Assembly: GCA_903837495.1 (NCBI GenBank) | Contig: CAILUT010000023.1 | Location: 1 to 64,000, forward strand | Reading direction: 5' to 3' | DNA length: 64,000 bases | From: an uncultured Flavobacteriales bacterium | Lineage (GTDB): Bacteria > Bacteroidota > Bacteroidia > CAIKAF01 | Shown: piece after piece, positions 9,179 to 18,860 of the stretch | Layout of the letters: each line of letters opens with the position of its first letter | How positions within the stretch are numbered: position 1 is the stretch's first letter | The notes under the pieces: model-generated | What the model saw: only the letters and a program-made list of their open reading frames with translations | Database searches by the model: none | What the model was told of the DNA's origin: nothing | Made by a program: the position numbers and the translations under genes

Positions 9179-11623
9179 ATGCAAGGCCCCCGTTTTCTCG
9201 CTCCTGTTTTGTTTTTTCTCTCCGCCGCTGCCGCTTCCGCTCAGCTGCCTAAGGCCTTGTACCTCCAGCCTGTGGATGCTTTTCAGCATGGCCTGCGCCT
9301 GCTGCAGTTAAATGAAAACAAAGAGCTGGAGTTTCGCTTTGCGCCCAGCTCTTTCCCCATTCCCTTGGCTCAACTTTCGGCCGAGCAACCCATTTTGGTA
9401 AGGGCTTTGGGCTACGAAGATCTGCTGATACCCTGGGTGCAGTTGGAATTGGGCGACAGTCTGTTTCAGCTGCGGCGCCTGGGTGTACACCTCAACGATT
9501 TTCCTTTAATCGGCCTTCGTTTGCCTCAGTTTGCTTCGGGCCGGCAAGGTTTACGGCTAGAACGAAAAGCCATAGACGACGCCCAAGCGCCCACCACGGC
9601 CGACCTATTGGAACGAAATGGGGTTTTTGTGCAACGCAGTCAAATGGGTGGGGGCAGCCCCGTTCTTCGGGGATTCGAAGCCAGCCGAATCTTGCTGGTG
9701 GTCGATGGCATTCGCCTAAACCACGCCGCTTTCCGTTCTGGCCATCTTCAGCAAATTATTCGCAACGATGCCATGGCCATGGAATCCATTGATTTGGTTT
9801 TTGGCAGCGGTACCGTGGCATTCGGCAGCGATGCCCTTGGCGGACTGATTCAAATGAATACCCTGCCCCTTTTTTTTACTCAAGATGGCCTTATTTCTGG
9901 CCATGTTCAAGCACGCTTTAGTACGGCTTCTCTGGAGCGAACCCTGCATGCCGATGCTGCTTATTCCCGAAAAAAATGGGCAGGGTTAACCTCTTTTTCG
10001 TTTAGCGACTTTAGCGACCTAAGGCAAGGTGCCCTAACCGACCCACGCGACCCCGGGCGCTGGGATGCACGCTTTTCCGTTCGCCGCATCAACGGAAAAG
10101 ACAGCCTTTTTTTACTTGCCAATCCCAACATCCAAACCAACAGCCGATACGGGCAAATCAATCTGTTGCAAAAAGCCGGGTACCAAGGCAAACACCTGCG
10201 CCACTACCTGAATTTTCAGTATGCCTCTACCCTCTTGGTGCCGCGTTACGACCGATTGTCTGACACCAACTCCCAGGGCCTTCCGCTGTTTGCCCGCTGG
10301 GATTACGGCCCCGAAGAGCAATTGCTCCTGGCCCTGCATACCGAAAAGGTGCAAAAAGGGCGTTTCCAGTGGAGCCAAGCCTTTTCTTGGCAGCAGTTCC
10401 GCGAAAGCCGCATTGTTCGCCGCTTTCAATCCCCTTGGCAACACACTCAAAATGAGTTGATTCAGGTCTGGGGATACAGCTGGCAGGGCAGTTTGGCTCC
10501 CTCCGAATCACAGCTCCGGGCCAAGGGCGATTCTCCCCTTTCCAAAGCAGACCAACCTTGGCTGCGCTTTGGCTTCGATGCCCAATACAATCGAGTCTCC
10601 TCTGCAGCTCAGGCCTTTCAGGTTGACGATTCAACCACGCAAGCCGCCCAAACCCGCTACCCCGACGCAGGCTCATCTCAATTTCAAGCCGGATTTTGGT
10701 CTGAAGTTCAATTGCTGTCCACGGCCCATTCTTTGCTGCAATTTGGAGGCCGGCTTCAAATCAATTCCTTGGCTGCCCAGTTCTCCGACACCCTGTTTTT
10801 CCCCTTTCCTTTTTCCCATATTTCTTACCTGCTCCCAGCGGCCAACGGCAGCCTTACATACACTTGGCAAAAGCTAGCTCACCGCATTCGCAGTTCGTTG
10901 AGCTCCGGATTCCGAGCCCCAAATGTGGACGACATCGCTAAGGTTTTTGATTCCCAGCCCGGCCTGGTCGTGGTTCCCAATCCCAGTCTTGGCCCTGAAT
11001 ACCTGTTCGGGTTTGAAACCGAATACCGCATCAGCACCCAGGGCCAACAGCTCATGCTGCTGGGTTTCTTAAGCCATGCCCCAGGTTTGCTCGCCCTGCA
11101 ACCCGCCCAGTTTTCTGGGCAAGACAGCCTCTTCTATCAAGGGCAGCTCAGTGCTGTGGCCAGCCTTCAAAATGCTGCTTCTGCTTGGATTTGCGGGGCG
11201 CAATTTCGCTACAAAGGCAGCTTAAGCCCCCGCTTGCAGGCCAACGCTATGCTAAACTATACCTATGGCCGCCAATATCTTAACGCGTTTTGGCAGCCCA
11301 TCGACCACATTCCGCCTTTGCATGGGCAACTGGGCATAGAATGGAGCAACAAGCACATCGACTTGGGGCTTCGAGTCGATTTTAGCGGTTGGAAACGGCT
11401 TGAAGATTACGGATTGCTGGGCGAGGACAATCTGCGTTACGCCACGCCCCAGGGCATGCCCGCTTGGTGGTCCATCAACAGCCATTTTCAGTGGAGGCTG
11501 CGCGAAGGTGTAAGCCTACGCCTGCAACTCAACAACATCCTTGACCTGCGCTACCGCGTGTTCAGCAGCGGCATCAGCGCCCCCGGTCGCAATTTCATGG
11601 TGTCGCTGTCCGGCAGTTTTTAA
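9179..11623 (+). CDS. TonB-dependent outer-membrane receptor
   Basis: Plug domain (NGVFVQRSQMGGGSPVLRGFEASRILLVVDGIRLN), beta-barrel, aromatic C-terminal residue. Confidence 0.9.
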   Translation: MQGPRFLAPVLFFLSAAAASAQLPKALYLQPVDAFQHGLRLLQLNENKELEFRFAPSSFPIPLAQLSAEQPILVRALGYEDLLIPWVQLELGDSLFQLRRLGVHLNDFPLIGLRLPQFASGRQGLRLERKAIDDAQAPTTADLLERNGVFVQRSQMGGGSPVLRGFEASRILLVVDGIRLNHAAFRSGHLQQIIRNDAMAMESIDLVFGSGTVAFGSDALGGLIQMNTLPLFFTQDGLISGHVQARFSTASLERTLHADAAYSRKKWAGLTSFSFSDFSDLRQGALTDPRDPGRWDARFSVRRINGKDSLFLLANPNIQTNSRYGQINLLQKAGYQGKHLRHYLNFQYASTLLVPRYDRLSDTNSQGLPLFARWDYGPEEQLLLALHTEKVQKGRFQWSQAFSWQQFRESRIVRRFQSPWQHTQNELIQVWGYSWQGSLAPSESQLRAKGDSPLSKADQPWLRFGFDAQYNRVSSAAQAFQVDDSTTQAAQTRYPDAGSSQFQAGFWSEVQLLSTAHSLLQFGGRLQINSLAAQFSDTLFFPFPFSHISYLLPAANGSLTYTWQKLAHRIRSSLSSGFRAPNVDDIAKVFDSQPGLVVVPNPSLGPEYLFGFETEYRISTQGQQLMLLGFLSHAPGLLALQPAQFSGQDSLFYQGQLSAVASLQNAASAWICGAQFRYKGSLSPRLQANAMLNYTYGRQYLNAFWQPIDHIPPLHGQLGIEWSNKHIDLGLRVDFSGWKRLEDYGLLGEDNLRYATPQGMPAWWSINSHFQWRLREGVSLRLQLNNILDLRYRVFSSGISAPGRNFMVSLSGSF

Positions 11624-11678
11624 GGCTTATCTCGAACTCAAAAGGCCAAGTTCCAGCCCTTTAATTTCATTTTTATTT

Positions 11679-11757
11679 GGGGGCGTGCCGGCCTGCTGCC
11701 GGCACCGGGCTTTCCGCTGCAATGCCCTACGGGCATTTCCACTGCAATCCCTCGCCC
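11679..11757 (-). repeat. Short structured intergenic element related to the dispersed rod repeat
   Basis: Minus strand GGGCGAGGGATTGCAGTGGAAATGCCCGTAGGGCATTGCAGCGGAAAGCCCGGTGCCGGCAGCAGGCCGGCACGCCCC; shares GGGATTG...GGAAAGCCCG signature; nested inverted repeats. Confidence 0.7.
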
Positions 11758-11789
11758 AATCCACGTTCATTCGTTGTTCGTTTTTTTAT

Positions 11790-12302
11790 TTAGCCTTTTT
11801 TGGCCCGCAGCAATTCTTTTTTGACCTGTACCCGAATTCGGTGGTTTATCGATTCTACCTCTATAAAAAAGTAATCCTGCCCCGCTTCTGCCAACCAATG
11901 TCCAGTCATCCCTTTCAAGGGGCCTCCCATCACTTCAACCTGGGTTCCCAAATCAAAGACACCCTGAACCACTTCTACACTCAAGCCCGTTGCCAAAAAC
12001 CGTTCTATGGCTTCAATATCCCGTTCGCCGATGCAGGCAAATTCACCGGCTAATTTTACGGGAGCTACAACCCCCGGATAGCCCACAACCGTAAAAAGCT
12101 GATGCGGCTGGCAATACACAAATAAATACCCGCTAAACAAGGGCAATTCAACCCATTTTTTGCGGTCGCTCCACTGCCTTAACTCCTTTGATATAGGTAA
12201 AAACACCTTAAACCCATCCATTTCAAGCCGAAGCTTGGCTTTTTTTTCAGCCCTAGACCGGCAATAAAATACATGGCACCGTTCTGCACTCATTCCCCCC
12301 AA
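11790..12302 (-). CDS. NusG/UpxY-like transcription antitermination factor
   Basis: NGN-type N-terminus (CHVFYCRSRAEKKAKLRLEMDGFKVFLP...LPLFSGYLFV) plus KOW-like C-terminus. Confidence 0.8.
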   Translation of the reverse strand: MGGMSAERCHVFYCRSRAEKKAKLRLEMDGFKVFLPISKELRQWSDRKKWVELPLFSGYLFVYCQPHQLFTVVGYPGVVAPVKLAGEFACIGERDIEAIERFLATGLSVEVVQGVFDLGTQVEVMGGPLKGMTGHWLAEAGQDYFFIEVESINHRIRVQVKKELLRAKKG

Positions 12303-12314
12303 CCTTGCTGCAAA

Positions 12315-13061
12315 TTAAAAGGGCATAAAACTGAACCCAGCTTGAATCGGAATTACATTGTCCGCATCTAAGCCCGATTCAAAAAATGGCTGCAATCCAT
12401 ACTGAAAATTCAAGGCAAAGCGCCCATACCCAATACGGCCATACACCGAATACCTGAGTTTGTTTATTCCAAACAAATCGTCTCGTTTCATTGCCAAAGT
12501 CTCGTCCAATAGAGATTTCTGCCCTTGGTCGTCGAACAAGTAATTCGGCCCCACATATTTTTCTTTGGAATGCACCACATAACCCACCTTAAACCCTGCG
12601 GTTATTTTAAAGGTGTTTCTTTTTCGGGGATTTAACCGAAACCGCACTTCCAATGGCAATTCCAAAAGGGTGGTTCCCAATTTATACCTGTCCCATTCGC
12701 GGGTTGTGGTATTGTCAGGGTTAATCGTTTTATCAATGGACTGCCAAGCCACAGAATCATTGTTGTTTCGCAGAAACGCATTTGTAAAGATGTTTTCTGT
12801 GCTTAAGCCTAAGCCAAAGCCCAAGGCAAACGGACTTTTACCCAAGGGTTGGTCAAACATCACGGCTACCTCAAAACCTCGAGAAAACGGACTCACCTCA
12901 ACCCGGTCGCCTGCATTCAGCCAGCCATTCCAATTAAAATTCAGAATGATGTAGTCTTGCTTGGCGATTTTGGTTTTGGAACTGTCTTTAGGCAGTCCAA
13001 TCTGTGCGGTTAGACCCGAAGCTAAAATCAACAACGGAAGTAAAAACGGAGCCCTCTTCAT
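12315..13061 (-). CDS. PorT-family outer-membrane beta-barrel protein
   Basis: Signal peptide; barrel pattern (GFGLGLSTENIF...GFKVGYVVHSKEKYVG...YGRIGYGRFALNFQYGLQPFF). Confidence 0.65.
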   Translation of the reverse strand: MKRAPFLLPLLILASGLTAQIGLPKDSSKTKIAKQDYIILNFNWNGWLNAGDRVEVSPFSRGFEVAVMFDQPLGKSPFALGFGLGLSTENIFTNAFLRNNNDSVAWQSIDKTINPDNTTTREWDRYKLGTTLLELPLEVRFRLNPRKRNTFKITAGFKVGYVVHSKEKYVGPNYLFDDQGQKSLLDETLAMKRDDLFGINKLRYSVYGRIGYGRFALNFQYGLQPFFESGLDADNVIPIQAGFSFMPF

Positions 13062-13093
13062 GTGCTTGATTTTGGTTTAAACGAATTTTGATT

Positions 13094-13621
13094 TTATTCC
13101 ATGCCCTGAGGCTTGGCATTGGGGTCAATGCCCAACTTCATTTTTACAAAGGTGCTAATATCTCCGCTCTCCTCGGCAAACAACAGTGCGTTTTTCGAGG
13201 TGTCAAAAACATAGCCCAAGTTTTTTTCCTTTGCCACCACTTTAATGGCACTGTCGGCCTTCATTAACAAGGGTTCAAGCAGCAATTGCTGTTTTTCTGC
13301 CAAATCTTGCTGAAAGGCTTCTTGCGATCGTTGGATTTTTTGTTGATCCTGCACCAGCTCCTCTTCCTTCAATTGCCGAATGGTTTCAGACCATTTGCTG
13401 GCATTGGCTTTGTAGTCGGCCTCCAGTTTCCGGTAACCCTCTGTCATTGTTTTGAACTCTGCGTCCAACTCGGTAGAATAATCGGTTAGTTTTTTTTGAA
13501 CATCTTTCATTTCTGGCATCACATAGATGATTTCCATCGAATTCAAGTACCCAAAATTGGTTTGGGCTTGTAGGGCAAAAGGGCCAACCAGGCAGGTCAT
13601 TAAAGCAAGGTGAAAACGCAT
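13094..13621 (-). CDS. OmpH/Skp-family periplasmic chaperone
   Basis: Signal peptide, NFGYLNSMEIIYVMPEMKDVQKKL, central coiled coil, VFDTS near C-terminus. Confidence 0.85.
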   Translation of the reverse strand: MRFHLALMTCLVGPFALQAQTNFGYLNSMEIIYVMPEMKDVQKKLTDYSTELDAEFKTMTEGYRKLEADYKANASKWSETIRQLKEEELVQDQQKIQRSQEAFQQDLAEKQQLLLEPLLMKADSAIKVVAKEKNLGYVFDTSKNALLFAEESGDISTFVKMKLGIDPNAKPQGME

Positions 13622-13673
13622 AGTCGTTCGAGTTTCAGTTGGTATTACAATAATAGGGCCAAAGGTACACTTT

Positions 13674-14369
13674 TTATTGTGCCTGTGTAAAGATGTTCCA
13701 AGTTGGCGACAGGGGGTAAGGGGCCGAAATGCGCAGTTCGGTTTTGCCCACCGGATGCAAAAGGCTTAAGCTAAATGCATGCAAACCAATGCTTCTGTCT
13801 TTTAAGCCTCGGCGGGCTCCATATTTCACATCGCCAACGATGGGGCAACCGACAGCCGACAACTGGGCCCGAATTTGGTGGTGCCTTCCCGTTTTTAATT
13901 CGACCTCAAGCAGCGACAAAGTTCTGCCCCGCTCCAAGACTCGGTAATCCAATTCCGCTTTTTGCCCCAGTTCGGTTTGCGTATTTTGAACCTTGCTTAG
14001 GTTGGTTTTTCCGCTTCGCACCAACCAGTGGATTAAGGTGGCCTCCGCTGCATCTGGCCCCCCTTCCACCACCGCATGATATATTTTCTTGGGTTCCCGC
14101 TGTTTAAATTGCTCGTTCAAACGCACCAAGGCTTTTGAGGTTCTAGCCATTACCACAACTCCGCTTACAGGTCGGTCTAGCCGGTGGCAAACGCCTAAAA
14201 AAACAGCGCCAGGCTTGCTGTATTTTTCAGCCAAATAGGTTTTCCCCCATGTCTCTAACGAAAACACATCTTGAGAATCCGGTTGAACCAAAACACCCAC
14301 CGGTTTATTGATGGCCAACAAGTGGTTGTCTTCAAACAAGACAGGTAAATCAATACTGCTCTTTGTCAT
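13674..14369 (-). CDS. RluA-family pseudouridine synthase
   Basis: [50 protein letters not shown]. Confidence 0.9.
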   Translation of the reverse strand: MTKSSIDLPVLFEDNHLLAINKPVGVLVQPDSQDVFSLETWGKTYLAEKYSKPGAVFLGVCHRLDRPVSGVVVMARTSKALVRLNEQFKQREPKKIYHAVVEGGPDAAEATLIHWLVRSGKTNLSKVQNTQTELGQKAELDYRVLERGRTLSLLEVELKTGRHHQIRAQLSAVGCPIVGDVKYGARRGLKDRSIGLHAFSLSLLHPVGKTELRISAPYPLSPTWNIFTQAQ

Positions 14370-15165
14370 TCGGAAAAGACCTGGCTTTTACATCGGCAAT
14401 GTACTTGCCTGTGGCTTGAACTATTTCTTCGGCTAGGTTTTGATAGCGCCGCAAAAATCGAGGACTAAATTCTTCGGTTAAGCCCAACATGTCATGGGTA
14501 ACCAAAACCTGCCCATCAACCGCAGCCCCAGCTCCAATCCCTATAACCGGAATTTTTAAGATTTTCGCCGTTTTACCCGCTAAATGCGCAGGCACCTTCT
14601 CTAAAACCATCGCAAAACAGCCCAATTCTTCCAACAACTGAGCATCTTCAATGAGTTTCTGGGCCTCTGTTTCTTCTTTCGCCCGCACACTGTAGGTGCC
14701 AAATTTGTAAATGGATTGCGGAGTTAAACCCAAATGCCCCATCACCGGAATTCCAGCCGCTAAAATACGGGCAATCGATTCAGCCACCTCGCTGCCTCCC
14801 TCCATTTTTACCGCATGAGCCCCCGTTTCTTTCATGATGCGTATGGCCGACCGCAAGGCTTCCGATGAGTTTGCCTGATAAGATCCAAAAGGCAAATCTA
14901 CAACCACCAAGGCACGCGTAGCTCCTCGAACCACCGATGCCGCATGGTAAATCATTTGGTCCAGCGTTATTGGAAGTGTGGTTTCATGGCCTGCCATGAC
15001 GTTTGAAGCAGAATCGCCAACCAGCATTACATCTATACCCGCCCGATCCAACAACCTAGCCATGGTAAAATCATAGGCCGTTAACATGCTGATGGGCTGC
15101 CCTTCGTTCTTCCATTGTTGAAGGGTATGCGTGGTTATTCGTTTTATAGTTTGGTGCACCGACAT
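14350..15165 (-). CDS. panB: 3-methyl-2-oxobutanoate hydroxymethyltransferase
   Basis: [57 protein letters not shown]4-ATG upstream. Confidence 0.95.
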   Translation of the reverse strand: MSVHQTIKRITTHTLQQWKNEGQPISMLTAYDFTMARLLDRAGIDVMLVGDSASNVMAGHETTLPITLDQMIYHAASVVRGATRALVVVDLPFGSYQANSSEALRSAIRIMKETGAHAVKMEGGSEVAESIARILAAGIPVMGHLGLTPQSIYKFGTYSVRAKEETEAQKLIEDAQLLEELGCFAMVLEKVPAHLAGKTAKILKIPVIGIGAGAAVDGQVLVTHDMLGLTEEFSPRFLRRYQNLAEEIVQATGKYIADVKARSFPNDKEQY

Positions 15166-15235
15166 TAGGCAAAGGTAGGGGAAAATTGCAGGAGCAGAAA
15201 GGGGTACGTTTTTCTATTCCTTTGCCCATGCCTTA

Positions 15236-15362
15236 GGTAGGTGCGTTGACGCGCTATTGCCCCGATTGGGCCCAGGCGACGAACGCTTTCCCCTGCTGAA
15301 CTCAGACAGAACAGCTAAGGCTCCCCACTCGGATAAAAAATACGTTTTTCAACGCGCCTTCC
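15236..15362 (+). ncRNA. Candidate structured noncoding RNA in the panB/hydrolase intergenic region
   Basis: 14-position closing helix GGTAGGTGCGTTGA (15236-15249) / TCAACGCGCCTTCC (15349-15362) with one mismatch and one GU, internal CCGA-tt-GGG / CCC-ac-TCGG helix, two small internal hairpins; TTTG box at 15221-15224; no long ORF. Strand uncertain. Confidence 0.4.
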
Positions 15363-15551
15363 ACCGCACAGACTTCAGGCTTCAAAACCCGACCTTTTCT
15401 TCGACGCCCCGTAAGTAAGACCGATAATTTGTTTCCCGAGTGAATTTCGAATGCCTGCACGTCCATTTGTACCGCCGGTTCGAAATGGCATTTTTCGGGC
15501 TATTTTTCGTGATGCTGGAATTTTGCTACCTTTCTATTCAAATTTCTATCC

Positions 15552-16427
15552 ATGTTGAATGCCCTTCGCTCTTATTTTGCCCTTTCCAGCTTGGTGTTTA
15601 TGCTGCTGTTCTGTTCCTCTTGCCGGCCAGATTCTTCAACCGGCCAGCCTATGGCCGATACCACTTTGTTGAACATAGCTTATGGAACACACCCCCGTCA
15701 AGTTTATGACCTGCATTTGCCTGCGGGCCGTTCTTCTTCAAGCCCAACGGTAGTCTTAATTCACGGCGGAGCCTGGCAGGCCGGACAAAAAGAGGAAATG
15801 AACAATTGGGTGAATCTGCTCAAAAATAAATGGCCAAAAGCGGCGATTTTGAATTTGAACTACCGACTGGCAAATGCGGCAAATGGCATACATCAGGCCG
15901 AAATTACAAACGACATTTCACAAGCCTTAAATCAGTATTATGCTCGGCGGAACGAATATGTGGTTTCAGGAAAAGTAGGTTTAATGGGGGCAAGTGCCGG
16001 AGGACATTTGGCCATGCTTCAAGCCTATACCCAAAATCAGCAAGGGCAGATTCAATGCGTTTCTAATTTGTTTGGACCAAGCATTCTGAACGATTGGTCT
16101 TGGTACAACAGCAACAACCCCTGGTTGAGTGGGTATGTAGGAGATGTTATTGCATTGTATGCCGGTGCCACCTGGGACACAACCTTGTATAAATCCATTA
16201 GTCCGTATTCCCAAGTATCGGCTGAATCGGTTCCAACCCTCCTTTTTCATGGCAGTTTTGACCCAATTGTTCCTTTATACCAATCCCAATGGATGCATGG
16301 CCGCTTAAATCAATTGGGCGTCCCTTCCGCTTTGCATGAATATCCCGCTTTTCATAGTTTTGATGCCAACCAATCTGCGGATGTGTGTCAAAAAACAGTG
16401 GCTTTTTTTAAGCTCCATTTTCAGTAA
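15552..16427 (+). CDS. Alpha/beta-hydrolase lipoprotein (esterase-like)
   Basis: Lipobox-like CSSC, VVLIHGGAWQAGQKEE, GLMGASAGGHLAM, SFDPIVP, AFHSF. Confidence 0.85.
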   Translation: MLNALRSYFALSSLVFMLLFCSSCRPDSSTGQPMADTTLLNIAYGTHPRQVYDLHLPAGRSSSSPTVVLIHGGAWQAGQKEEMNNWVNLLKNKWPKAAILNLNYRLANAANGIHQAEITNDISQALNQYYARRNEYVVSGKVGLMGASAGGHLAMLQAYTQNQQGQIQCVSNLFGPSILNDWSWYNSNNPWLSGYVGDVIALYAGATWDTTLYKSISPYSQVSAESVPTLLFHGSFDPIVPLYQSQWMHGRLNQLGVPSALHEYPAFHSFDANQSADVCQKTVAFFKLHFQ

Positions 16428-16485
16428 AAACCCCTCCATTCAACCCATAGATGGGAATCCTGTTCTCAATTAATTACATTTGAGC

Positions 16486-16917
16486 ATGGATGAATTTATG
16501 AAACTGGCCATAGAGCAAGCCAGAAAAGGTGCTTCAGAAGGAGGGATTCCGATTGGTTCGGTTTTGGTTCAAGAGGGTAAATGCTTGGGGATGGGCCACA
16601 ACAAGCGGGTGCAAGAAAACAACCCCATATTGCATGGCGAAATGGATTGCTTGAATCAGGTCGGCCGCATGGGTTCTTATAAAAACACCACCATATACTC
16701 CACCCTTATGCCCTGCTACATGTGTGCGGGAACCATTGTTCAATTCAAAATTCCAAGGGTGGTTGTTGGCGAGTCTAGGACTTTTCCGGGGGCAAAAGCC
16801 TTTATGCAAGAACATGGGGTAGAAGTGATTGATTTGGATCTGCCCGAATGCGTTGACATGATGAGCCGCTTTATTGAAGAGAACCCCGAATTGTGGAACG
16901 AAGACATTGGCGACTAA
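16486..16917 (+). CDS. Cytosine/nucleoside deaminase resembling fungal Fcy1-type cytosine deaminase
   Basis: HGEMDCL and PCYMCAGTI zinc motifs; C-terminus FIEENPELWNEDIGD. Confidence 0.8.
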   Translation: MDEFMKLAIEQARKGASEGGIPIGSVLVQEGKCLGMGHNKRVQENNPILHGEMDCLNQVGRMGSYKNTTIYSTLMPCYMCAGTIVQFKIPRVVVGESRTFPGAKAFMQEHGVEVIDLDLPECVDMMSRFIEENPELWNEDIGD

Positions 16918-16928
16918 AACCGAAGCCC

Positions 16929-18860
16929 ATGAAATCCCATCCGTTTCAATTGAGTTCTATGGCCGAATATCGGGCGGCCTGCCAAAGCGCCGATGAAAAT
17001 CCAGCCTCCTTTTGGGCTGAAGTTGCAGATTCTTTTCAATGGATTCAGCCTTGGGAATCGGTGGTTGAGTCCGATTTTGAAGCCGCCCATTTTGCCTGGT
17101 TCAAAGGAGCAAAACTAAACATTACCATCAATGCCTTAGATCGGCATGCCCGAATCCAACCCCAGGCCTTGGCCTTGGCTTGGGAGCCCAACGACCCAAA
17201 CGAACAGGGCCGTCGGTTTAGTTATGCCGAACTACTTCAGCACGTAGAACGTACGGCGGGGATGCTTCGAAGGTTGGGAATAAAAAAAGGCGATACGGTC
17301 GGCATTTATCTTCCCATGGTTCCCGAATTGGTTTTTTCGGTGCTTGCTTGCGCCCGCATTGGGGCTATCCACTCTGTGGTTTTTGGCGGATTTTCCGCTC
17401 AAGCATTGGCCAGCCGCCTCAACGATGCCTCTTGTCGGCTCCTCATTACCGCCGATGAAGCCTTGCGCGGCGCAAAAAAAATAGCGCTGAAGAACATTGC
17501 CGATGAAGCGTTGTTGGCAAGCCCCAGTGTTGAACGCGTGTTGGTTTTCGCTCGAACCGGAGCGAAGGTCAGCATGAAACCGGGGCGAGATCTAGATTGG
17601 GCTGAATCTTGGTCCCATGCCAACAACCCCGCGTTGGGGCATGCAGAAACCATGGACGCCGAGGACCCCTTGTTTATTTTATACACCTCAGGTTCAACCG
17701 GAAAACCGAAAGGAGTGGTGCACACCACCGCAGGGTATATGGTTTGGACAGCCTACACCTTTGTAAACGTGTTCCAATACAAGCCCGGCGAACTGCACTT
17801 TTGCACGGCCGACATTGGTTGGATCACCGGACATTCCTACATTGTGTATGGCCCCTTGCTGGCTGGGGCTTCTACCCTGATGTTTGAAGGCCTGCCGAAT
17901 TGGCCCGATTCAAACCGATGGTGGCAGCTGATTGAAAAATACAAAGCCAACATCTTTTACACCGCACCAACAGCTTTGCGGTCGTTGATGGCCGATAATA
18001 AAGAAGGGCCAATGGAATTCGCCATGAATTCACTCCGGGTGTTGGGCTCCGTAGGGGAGCCCATCAATGCCGAGGCCTGGCACTGGTTTAAAGACAAAGT
18101 AGGCAAAGGACGCTGTGCCTTGACCGATACCTGGTGGCAAACCGAAACCGGCGGAATTATGATTGCGGCCCTTGCTGGTATGGGCTCCGAATTGCCCACC
18201 TATGCAGGACTTCCCTTGCCAGGCATTGTTCCGGTTTTAATGGATGCCAACGGGAATCGGCAACCTGCCGGCGAAGCCGAAGGGAATTTGTGCCTTGAAA
18301 AACCTTGGCCTGGAATGGCAAGAACCGTTTATGGAGACCATGAACGCCTAAGGCAAACGTATTTTTCAATTCACCCTGGATATTATTTTACCGGCGATGG
18401 TTGCTTAAGGTCAAAGGAGGGAATGTACAGAATAACCGGCCGGGTAGACGATGTCCTGAATGTCTCGGGGCATCGCCTAGGAACCGCCGAGCTCGAAAAC
18501 GCCATAAATGCCCACAGCTGCGTCAGCGAAAGTGCCGTGGTTGGATATCCTCATTCCATTAAAGGCCAGGGCATTTGTGCCTTTGTTGTAGCAGATTTTG
18601 GCAATAGGCCGGTGTTTGAACGAAACAAGGAGGTGTTAGACCTGGTTGGTAAAATTATTGGTCCCATTGCTCGGCCCGATTTGTTGGTGTTTGTTCCAGG
18701 TTTGCCCAAAACCCGAAGCGGGAAAATTATGCGCCGAATTTTGCGAAAAATTGCCGAGGAGCAGTCCGATTCTATGGGCGACATAAGTACCTTGCTGGAG
18801 CCAGATCTGGTGCCCATTTTGCAAACGGCCTTCTTGAATGAAAAAAAAGGCGGGGATTAG
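16929..18860 (+). CDS. acs: Acetyl-CoA synthetase-family acyl-CoA ligase
   Basis: YTSGSTGKPKGVVHTTAGYMV, DTWWQTETGG, TGRVDDVLNVSGHRLGTAE, KTRSGKIMRRILR. Confidence 0.9.
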   Translation: MKSHPFQLSSMAEYRAACQSADENPASFWAEVADSFQWIQPWESVVESDFEAAHFAWFKGAKLNITINALDRHARIQPQALALAWEPNDPNEQGRRFSYAELLQHVERTAGMLRRLGIKKGDTVGIYLPMVPELVFSVLACARIGAIHSVVFGGFSAQALASRLNDASCRLLITADEALRGAKKIALKNIADEALLASPSVERVLVFARTGAKVSMKPGRDLDWAESWSHANNPALGHAETMDAEDPLFILYTSGSTGKPKGVVHTTAGYMVWTAYTFVNVFQYKPGELHFCTADIGWITGHSYIVYGPLLAGASTLMFEGLPNWPDSNRWWQLIEKYKANIFYTAPTALRSLMADNKEGPMEFAMNSLRVLGSVGEPINAEAWHWFKDKVGKGRCALTDTWWQTETGGIMIAALAGMGSELPTYAGLPLPGIVPVLMDANGNRQPAGEAEGNLCLEKPWPGMARTVYGDHERLRQTYFSIHPGYYFTGDGCLRSKEGMYRITGRVDDVLNVSGHRLGTAELENAINAHSCVSESAVVGYPHSIKGQGICAFVVADFGNRPVFERNKEVLDLVGKIIGPIARPDLLVFVPGLPKTRSGKIMRRILRKIAEEQSDSMGDISTLLEPDLVPILQTAFLNEKKGGD

